Positions 56,858 through 64,000 of a stretch of 64,000 bases of DNA are shown in pieces (within the stretch, counting starts at the first letter, position 1; each line of letters opens with the position of its first letter). The stretch is from Eudorina sp. 2006-703-Eu-15 (taxonomy: Eukaryota; Chlorophyta; Chlorophyceae; Chlamydomonadales; Volvocaceae). A program made the position numbers and the translations under genes. A model generated the notes under the pieces. It was not told the origin of the DNA and searched no databases. It saw only the letters and a program-made list of their open reading frames with translations. Location of the stretch: the NCBI GenBank assembly GCA_003117195.1, contig BDSI01000034.1:1007956-1071955 (forward strand). The letters run 5' to 3'.

Positions 56858-58563
56858 TTGTTGTGTGAGCCGCTTCCGGTTTGTGTAGGGCAGTAGTGAA
56901 AGGGGGTTTCAGTTCGGCGTTGTGGGGGGGCCTCGAGGGTGCTGGGGTCTAGGGGGCCAGGGTTGTAGGGGTGAGGGCCTCCAGGGTTGGGTTGGCGAGG
57001 GAGGGGTGTGCCTGTTTGCTGCGCCCCGCAGGGTACCAGCCCTGGACGTTTCCCTTGCTCATGGCGTGCTCGTGCTCTGCCGGGCCGGCGTCTGTTTGCG
57101 TGGCTGGTGGAGCGGCGCCCTGTTGTGCGGCCCTGCGGTGTGCTCGTGCTCGAGACCCTTTTTTTTTTTTCTGAGAGGGACGTTACAAGGACAAAGGGAC
57201 GGAAGCAGACAAAGCAGCAAGCCGGGAAGAAGGCCAGACGGCAAGCAAAGACCACCACACCGCAACCGAGCCCCAGAGGCACCAACCAGAAGGAAAGGGA
57301 ACCAAACAACGCCAACCTCACAGACAGGACGGGGACAGGGACAGGGCGGGTCGTCTGGGTGGGTCGTCTTTGGCCTTCCGTCTCGCCTGGTGGCCTGGAG
57401 TAGGAGGTGCGGCCTTGTTGTGCCGTTTTGCCGCTTTGGGAGCTTTTCTCTCCCTCTGCCGCCCTGTCCCTGTCCCCGTCCTGTCTGTGAGGTTGGCGTT
57501 GTTTGGTTCCCTTTCCTTCTGGTTGGTGCCTCTGGGGCTCGGTTGCGGTGTGGTGGTCTTTGCTTGCCGTCTGGCCTTCTTCCCGGCTTGCTGCTTTGTC
57601 TGCTTCCGTCCCTTTGTCCTTGTAACGTCCCTCTCAGAAAAAAAAAAAAAAAAAGGGCGGCAGAGGGAGAGAAAAACTCCCAAAGCGGCAAAACGGCACA
57701 ACAAGGCCGCTTGTTGTGTGAGCCGCTTCCGGTTTGTGTAGGGCAGTAGTGAAAGGGGGTTTCAGTTCGGCGTTGTGGGGGGGCCTCGAGGGTGCTGGGG
57801 TCTAGGGGGGCCAGGGTTGTAGGGGTGAGGGCCTCCAGGGTTGGGTTGGCGAGGGAGGGGTGTGCCTGTTTGCTGCGCCCCGCAGGGTACCAGCCCTGGA
57901 CGTTTCCCTTGCTCATGGCGTGCTCGTGCTCTGCCGGGCCGGCGTCTGTTTGTGTGGCTGGTGGAGCGGCGCCCTGTTGTGCGGCCCTGCGGTGTGCTCG
58001 TGCTCGAGACCCTTTTTTTTTTTCTGAGAGGGACGTTACAAGGACAAAGGGACGGAAGCAGACAAAGCAGCAAGCCGGGAAGAAGGCCAGACGGCAAGCA
58101 AAGACCACCACACCGCAACCGAGCCCCAGAGGCACCAACCAGAAGGAAAGGGAACCAAACAACGCCAACCTCACAGACAGGACGGGGACAGGGACAGGGC
58201 GGGTCGTCTGGGTGGGTCGTCTTTGGCCTTCCGTCTCGCCTGGTGGCCTGGAGTAGGAGGTGCGGCCTTGTTGTGCCGTTTTGCCGCTTTGGGAGCTTTT
58301 CTCTCCCTCTGCCGCCCTGTCCCTGTCCCCGTCCTGTCTGTGAGGTTGGCGTTGTTTGGTTCCCTTTCCTTCTGGTTGGTGCCTCTGGGGCTCGGTTGCG
58401 GTGTGGTGGTCTTTGCTTGCCGTCTGGCCTTCTTCCCGGCTTGCTGCTTTGTCTGCTTCCGTCCCTTTGTCCTTGTAACGTCCCTCTCAGAAAAAAAAAA
58501 AAAAAAAGGGCGGCAGAGGGAGAGAAAAAGCTCCCAATGCGGCAAAACGGCACAACAAGGCCG
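56858..58563. repeat. Tandem duplication, two units of about 854 bp, each a LINE nest
   Basis: Units start at TTGTTGTGTGAGCC (56858 and 57711). Each holds a + strand 3'UTR start (to CGAGACCC), a - strand 3' end (T from 57159 / 58013), and inside it a + strand 3' end with A17 (57638-57654 / 58491-58507) flanked by GGGCGG. Only a few bases differ, so the whole nest was copied after it formed. Confidence 0.85.
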
Positions 58564-59391
58564 CACCTCCTACTCCAGGCCACCAGGTGAGACGGAAGGC
58601 CAAAGACGACCCACCCACCACACCAACAAACAACAAAAAACAAAAAAAAGAAAAGAAAAACAGCTACAAAACCAGAACACAGCAACGAGGCAATCACTAC
58701 CCAAAGAAGCAGGGCAACACCCAACTGCAGCAGCCACAGAAGACACAAAGCAAACAACGGAAGCAACAACCTGCAGCAGCCCCAGAGAACACCGGAAACT
58801 CCCAACAGAAGGAGACACACCAGACCGCCCAACAGAAGGAACCCAAACCCCCCACCCCCAAAAAACAGACCCCCCAGGCTCGCACGAACCCAAAAGCACC
58901 GAGGTGCCGCCCAAGGCATAGGAGGCCAGGGCACGAGCACACCAAGGCGCCAAGCACGCGCCTCCTACTCCAGGCCAACAGGCGAGACGGAAGGCCAAAG
59001 ACGACCCACCCACCCACCCACCCACCCACCAACAAACAACCAAAAACAAAAAAAAAAGAAAAACAGCTACAAAACCAGAACACAGCAACGAGGCAAACAC
59101 TACCCAAAGAAGCAGGGCAACACCCAACTGCAGCAGCCACAGAAGACCCAAAGCAAACAACGGAAGCAACAACCTGCAGCAGCCCCAGGGAACACCGGAA
59201 CTCCCAACAGAAGGGGACACACCAGACCGCCCAACAGAATGAAACCCAAACCCCCCACCCCCCAAAAACAGACCCCCCAGGCTCGCACGAACCCAAAAGC
59301 ACCGAGGTGCCGCCCAAGGCACAGGAGGCCAGGGCACGAGCACACCAAGGCGCCAAGCACGTCACGGCCGAACCCGGGTGCCGCTCGGCAC
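58564..59391 (-). mobile_element. Two joined LINE 3'UTR fragments
   Basis: The first runs to CCAAGCACG (about 58958), where a second - strand 3'UTR begins again at CGCCTCCTACTCC. The second has an expanded CCCACCCACC run near 59010 and ends at CGCTCGGC (about 59391). Confidence 0.8.
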
Positions 59392-59396
59392 GGCAA

Positions 59397-59580
59397 AAAT
59401 AACCCACGGCGGCCCACAAACACAGGACCTGGCAGCGCCTATGGGACAGCCCGGCCAGCAACCGGGCCAAGGCCCTGGTGTGGCGGTTGCAGCATGCCCG
59501 GCTCCCGTGCGGACTGTATCTCGCAAGCAAAGGCCAGCCGGACCGAGCCGACTGCAGCCACCCACCGTGCCACCAACGGC

Positions 59581-59614
<34 letters not shown>

Positions 59615-59891
59615 CCTTGCGTGGACAGCTTGACCCACATCTTTGTGGCCTGCCCGGCGTACCAGGGTGCTCGTGAGTGGCTGGTGGCTCTCTGGGGGGC
59701 CATCACCGGGGGGCCCGGCCCCCCAATGATGAGCGTTGAACTGCTGCTGGGAGACTGGGCCGCCGCCTGGGGCCAGTACCCTCCCAGCCCGGACCTGCAA
59801 ACCCTCTGGACCGCCCTTCGGGCCACCTGGCTGTGGGCCGTCTGGTGCCACCACCAAGCCGCTGACACCGCGCCCTGCCCCTCCGAAGCGG
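59397..59891 (+). pseudogene. Divergent LINE ORF2 zinc-knuckle fragment
   Basis: Covers the segment from the KTWQRLWDS-like region to CPSEAV. It is clearly more diverged than other copies; the Gln linker here is a pure CAG run (59583-59612). Perhaps an older subfamily. Confidence 0.75.
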
Positions 59892-62310
59892 TTTTTTTTT
59901 TTCTGAGAGGGACGTTACAAGGACAAAGGGACGGAAGCAGACCAAGCAGCAAGCCGGGAAGAAGGCCAGACGGCAAGCAAAGACCACCACACCGCAACCG
60001 AGCCCCAGAGGCACCAACCAGAAGGAAAGGGAACCAAGCAACGCCAACCTCACAGACAGGACGGGGACAGGGACAGGGCGGCAGAGGGAGAGAAAAGCTC
60101 CCAAAGCGGCAAAACGGCACAACAAGGCCGCACCTCCTACTCCAGGCCGCCAGGCGAGACGGAAGGCCAAAGACGACCCACCCACCAACAAACAACAAAA
60201 AGCAAAAAAAAAGAAAAGAAAAAACAGCTACAAAACCAGAACACAGCAACGAGGCAAACACCACCCAAAGAAGCAGGGCAACACCCAACTGCAGCAGCCA
60301 CAGAAGACACAAAGCAAACAACGGAAGCAACAACCTGCAGCAGCCCCAGAGAACACCGGAACTCTCAACAGAAGGAGACACACCAGACCGCCCAACAGAA
60401 GGAACCGAAACCCCCCACCCCCCAAAAACAGACCCCCCAGGCTCGCACGAACCCAAAAGCACCGAGGTGCCGCCCAAGGCACAGGAGGCCAGGACACGAG
60501 CACACCAAGGCGCCAAGCACGTCACGGCTGAACCCGGGTGCCGCTCGGTAGGGTCTCGAGCACGAGCACACCGCAGGGCCGCACAACAGGGCGCCGCTCC
60601 ACCAGCCACGCCAACAGACGCCGGCCCGGCAGAGCACGGCAGGCTGCGGGTCCATCTGTCCCTGGCCCACCCTGTGCCAGCCCCACAGGCCGACGCCGCA
60701 GTAATGTCAGATTAGTTTAAGCTCGCAGCTACAGCTACAGCGTCAGCTCAGCCCAGCTCAGGGGATTTGTTGTGTGAGCAGTTTCCGGTTTGTGTAGGGC
60801 AGTAGTGAAAGGGGGGTTCTTTTCGGCTTTGTGGGGGGGCCTCGAGGGTGCTGGGGTCTAGGGGGGCCAGTGTTGTAGGGGTGAGGGCCTCCAGTGTTGG
60901 GTTGGCGAGGGAGGGGTGTGCCTGCTTGCTGCGCCCGCAGGGTGCCAGCCCTGGACGTTTCCCTTGCTCGTGGCGTGCTCGTGCTCTGCCGGGCCGGCGT
61001 CTGTTGGCGTGGCTGGCAGAGCGGCGCCCTGTTGTGCGGCCCTGCGGTGTGCTCGTGCTCGAGACCCTACCGCGCGGCACCCAGGTTCGGCCGTGACGTG
61101 CTTGGCGCCTTGGTGTGCTCGTGCCCTGGCCTCCTATGCCTTGGCGGCACCTCGGTGCTTTTGGGTTCGTGCGAGCCTGGGGGTCTGTTTTTCGGGGGTG
61201 GGGGGTTTGGGTTCCTTCTGTTGGGCGGTCTGGTGTGTCTCCTTCTGTTGGGAGTTCCGGTGTTCTCTGGGGCTGCTGCAGGTTGTTGCTTCCGTTGCTT
61301 GCTTTGTGTCTTCTGTGGCTGCTGCAGTTGGGTGTTGCCCTGCTTCTTTGGGTAGTGTTTGCCTCGTTGCTGTGTTCTGGTTTTGTAGCTGTTTTTCTTT
61401 TCTTTTTTTTGTTTTTTGTTGTTTGTTGTGGGTGGGTCGTCTTTGGCCTTCCGTCTCGCCTGGTGGCCTGGAGTAGGAGGTGCGGCCTTGTTGTGCCGTT
61501 TTGCCGCATTGGGAGCTTTTTCTCTCCCTCTGCCGCCCTGTCCCTGTCCCCGTCCTGTCTGTGAGGTTGGCGTTGCTTGTTCCCTTTCCTTCTGGTTGGT
61601 GCCTCTGGGGCTCGGTTGCGGTGTGGTGGTCTTTGCTTGCCGTCTGGCCTTCTTCCCGGCTTGCTGCTTGGTCTGCTTCCGTCCCTTTGTCTTGTAACGT
61701 CCCTCTCAGAAAAAAAAAAAAAAAAAAGAGCACGAGCACGCCACGAGCAAGGGAAACGTCCAGGGCTGGTACCCTGCGGGGCGCAGCAAGCAGGCACACC
61801 CCTCCCTCTCCAACCCAACCCTGGAGGCCCTCACCCCTACAACACTGGGCCCCTAGACCCCAGCACTCTCGAGGCCCCCCACAAAGCCCCTCTGAAACCC
61901 CCTTTCACTACTGCCCTACACAAACCGGAAGCGGCTCACACAACAAAACCCCCTGAGCTGGCTGAGCTGATGCTGATGCTGTAGCTGCGAGCTGAAACTA
62001 ATCTGACATTACTGCGGCGGCAGCTGTGGGGCTGGCACAGGGTGGGCCAGGGACAGATGGACCCGCAGCCTGGGTGCCTGCCCTTCGGCACGCTCGACAG
62101 AGCACAGGACACCTTCATGCGCCCATGAGGCTTCGAAGGCGTCAGCGGAGCTGTCTTCAGCTGGGCGGTGATGTGAGAGAGTGGCAACCCAGCCATGGTG
62201 TCGTCGGGCAACGCTGCCATCCGGAAATGCGCCCACATGAGCCGTTGGAGCTCGCTGACCACCTGGGTGATGACCGCTTCAGAGGGGCAGGGCTCGGTGT
62301 CAGCAGCTTG
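59892..62310 (-). mobile_element. 5'-truncated LINE split by a + strand LINE
   Basis: T11 (59892-59902) and 3'UTR to CAGAGCACG (60638). After the insert it resumes at AGCACGCC (61735) and reaches the ORF2 C-terminus at about 62310. There the sequence flips to + strand ORF2 (GCTTGG/AGACCATGG). Confidence 0.85.
60639..61727 (+). mobile_element. 5'-truncated LINE nested in a - strand LINE, 7 bp duplication
   Basis: 76 bp of the ORF2 end, the 3'UTR and A18 (61710-61727). GAGCACG is repeated at 60632-60638 and 61728-61734, and single in uninterrupted copies. Confidence 0.9.
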
Positions 62311-63909
62311 GAGACCATGGCCCAGGACCCCTGACGCCCGCTGCGTGGCCTACACTCCCGGGTAATCGCAGTGCACTCACGGTCCTGGAGGAGGAATGGA
62401 GACGGCAGCATGCAGCCAATCGGGCCCCCAGCCGTAGCAGCTGGTTCAGGATGCACCCAGTCCAGCCTGCAGCCTGGATGCGGCCACGTTGCAACCCACT
62501 CTCCTCGTTCACAGCCAGTGTCACTCAGCTGCCGGCAACTCAGCGGCGTCCTCACAGCCGGGGGACCCAGGGGCAGGCCCCTCGACAGCTGGGCCATCTA
62601 CCTTCATCAACCACCCCCCGCAGGGCCGCTGCAAGGGAGCCCGCCGGACCTACCAGATCAGCTGGCCCCGTGGACCACCCGCCCTGCCGGACCCACCTGA
62701 CCTGCCGGACCCACCTGACCCGCCTGAACCGCCAGACCCGCCGGGCTTGGGTGCACCCACGGCGGCCCAGAAGCACAAGACCTGGCAGCGGCTGTGGGAC
62801 AGCCCGGCCAGCAACCGGCCAAGGCCCTGGTGTGGCGTCTGCAGCATGCACGGCTCCCGTGCGGCCTTTTTTTTTTTTGCCCGACGACACCATGGCTGGG
62901 TTGCCACTCTCTCACATCACCGCCCAGCTGAAGACAGCTCCGCTGGACGCTTTCGAAGCCTCATGGGCGCATGAAGGTGTCCTGTGCTCTGTCGAGCGTG
63001 CCGAAGGGCAGGCACCCAGGCTGCGGGTCCATCTGTCCCTGGCCCACCTGTGCCAGCCCCACAGGCTGCCGCCGCCGTAATGTCAGATTAGTTTCAGCTC
63101 GCAGCTACAGCATCAGCATCAGCTCAGCCCAGCTCAGGGGGGTTTGGTGTGTGAGCCGCTTCCGGTTTGTGTCGGGCAGTAGTGAAAGGGGGTTTCAGTT
63201 CGGCTTGTGGGGGGCCTCGAGGGTGCTGGGTCTAGGGGGGCCAGGGTTGTAGGGGTGAGGGCCTCCAGGGTTGGGTTGGCGAGGGAGGGGTGTGCCTGTT
63301 TGCTGCGCCCCGCAGGGTACCAGCCCTGGACGTTTCCCTTGCTCGTGGCGTGCTCGTGCTCTGCCGGGCCGGCGTCTGTTGGCGTGGCTGGTGGAGCGGC
63401 GCCCTGTTGTGCGGCCCTGCGGTGTGCTCGTGCTCGAGACCCTACCGAGCGGCACCCGGGTTTGGCCGTGACGTGCTTGGTACCTTGGTGTGCTCGTGCC
63501 CTGGCCTCCTGTGCCTTGGGCGGCACCTCGGTGCTTTTGGGTTCGTGCGAGCCTGGGGGGTGTGTATTTGGGGGGGGGGGGTTGGGTTCCTTCTGTTGGG
63601 CGGTCTGGTGTGTCCCCTTCTGTTTGGGAGTTCCGGTGTTCCCTTGGCTGCTGCAGGTTTGTTGCTTCCGTTGTTTGTTTTGTGTCTTCTGTGGCTGCTG
63701 CAGTTGGGTGTTGCCCTGCTTCTTTGGTAGTGTTTGCCTCGTTGCTGTGTTCTGGTTTGTAGCCGTTTTTCTTTTCTTTTTTGTTTTTGTTGTTTGTTGG
63801 TGGGTGGGTCGTCTTTGGCCTTCCGTCTCGCCTGGTGGCCTGGAGTAGGAGGTGCGGCCTTGTTGTGCCGTTTTGCCGCTTTGGGAGCTTTTCTCTCCTT
63901 CTGCCGCCC
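62311..63909 (+). pseudogene. LINE ORF2 C-terminal part and 3'UTR
   Basis: ORF2 from GDHGPGPL; T12 (62867-62878) replaces the segment between GCGGCC and GCCCGACGAC. Stop TAG is near 63090, and the 3'UTR runs to GCCC (63909). Many single-base deletions lie in homopolymers. Confidence 0.8.
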
Positions 63910-63988
63910 TTTTTTTTTTTTTTCTGAGAGGGACGTTACAAGGACAAGGGACGGAAGCAGACCAAGCAGCAAGCCGGGAAGAAGGCCA
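63910..63988 (-). mobile_element. 79 bp LINE 3'-end insertion
   Basis: T14 plus about 65 nt. GCCC at 63906-63909 repeats at 63989-63992, after which the host 3'UTR continues to the window end. Confidence 0.85.
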
Positions 63989-64000
63989 GCCCTGTCCCTG

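Overview
The window reads as nuclear DNA of a green alga, most likely of the chlorophycean/volvocine type. It is GC-rich, the recognisable host gene has many GT-AG introns, and both that gene and the resident retrotransposon use TGTAA, the usual green-algal poly(A) signal, just upstream of the gene end or tail. This assignment is inference; no rRNA or organelle marker confirms it.

Region 1 (1-10.4 kb) is ordinary genic DNA. It starts with the 3' end of an FkbM-type methyltransferase gene (2-406). After a 1.6 kb gap comes a multi-exon gene (about 2.0-10.4 kb, + strand) for a polycystin-2-like (PKD/TRPP) six-helix channel. Thirteen exon boundaries could be placed with consistent phase; its first and some penultimate exons are unresolved.

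Region 2 (11.0-15.5 kb) is a degenerate satellite-like array with C-rich spacers. It is broken by a 1.0 kb element with GC-rich palindromic ends (13293-14310, with a second copy at 17058-18047), by LINE 3' ends and by a tRNA-headed SINE.

Region 3 (about 14.6-64.0 kb, to the window edge) is almost entirely one family of poly(A) LINE inserted into itself, in both orientations and several layers deep. About thirty 3' termini, nearly all ending at the same CTCAG/A(n) junction, occur in 49 kb. One essentially full-length copy lies on the - strand (48098-37702, about 9.05 kb without its insert): 5'UTR, two ORF1 reading frames, an ORF2 with APE endonuclease and L1-type reverse transcriptase whose ATG overlaps the ORF1 stop as ATGA, and a 1 kb 3'UTR. 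It sits inside the 3'UTR of a + copy and is itself interrupted by a 1.34 kb truncated copy flanked by GGCG. Other insertions carry as little as about 12 nt of LINE plus a poly(A) tail, or only a poly(A) tract, with target duplications of 3-11 bp; several larger ones have none. Tandem duplications (about 4.1 kb and 0.85 kb) and fold-backs were superimposed later.

The best biological reading is a self-targeting LINE island of the kind formed by Zepp/Zepp-like elements in green algae. Such islands are telomere-proximal in Chlorella and are proposed or mapped centromeres in Coccomyxa and Chlamydomonas. The window may therefore cross the edge of a centromere or subtelomere, with genes on the left, a satellite border in the middle and the LINE core on the right. 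Coordinates of nested junctions are hand-read and may be off by a few bases.
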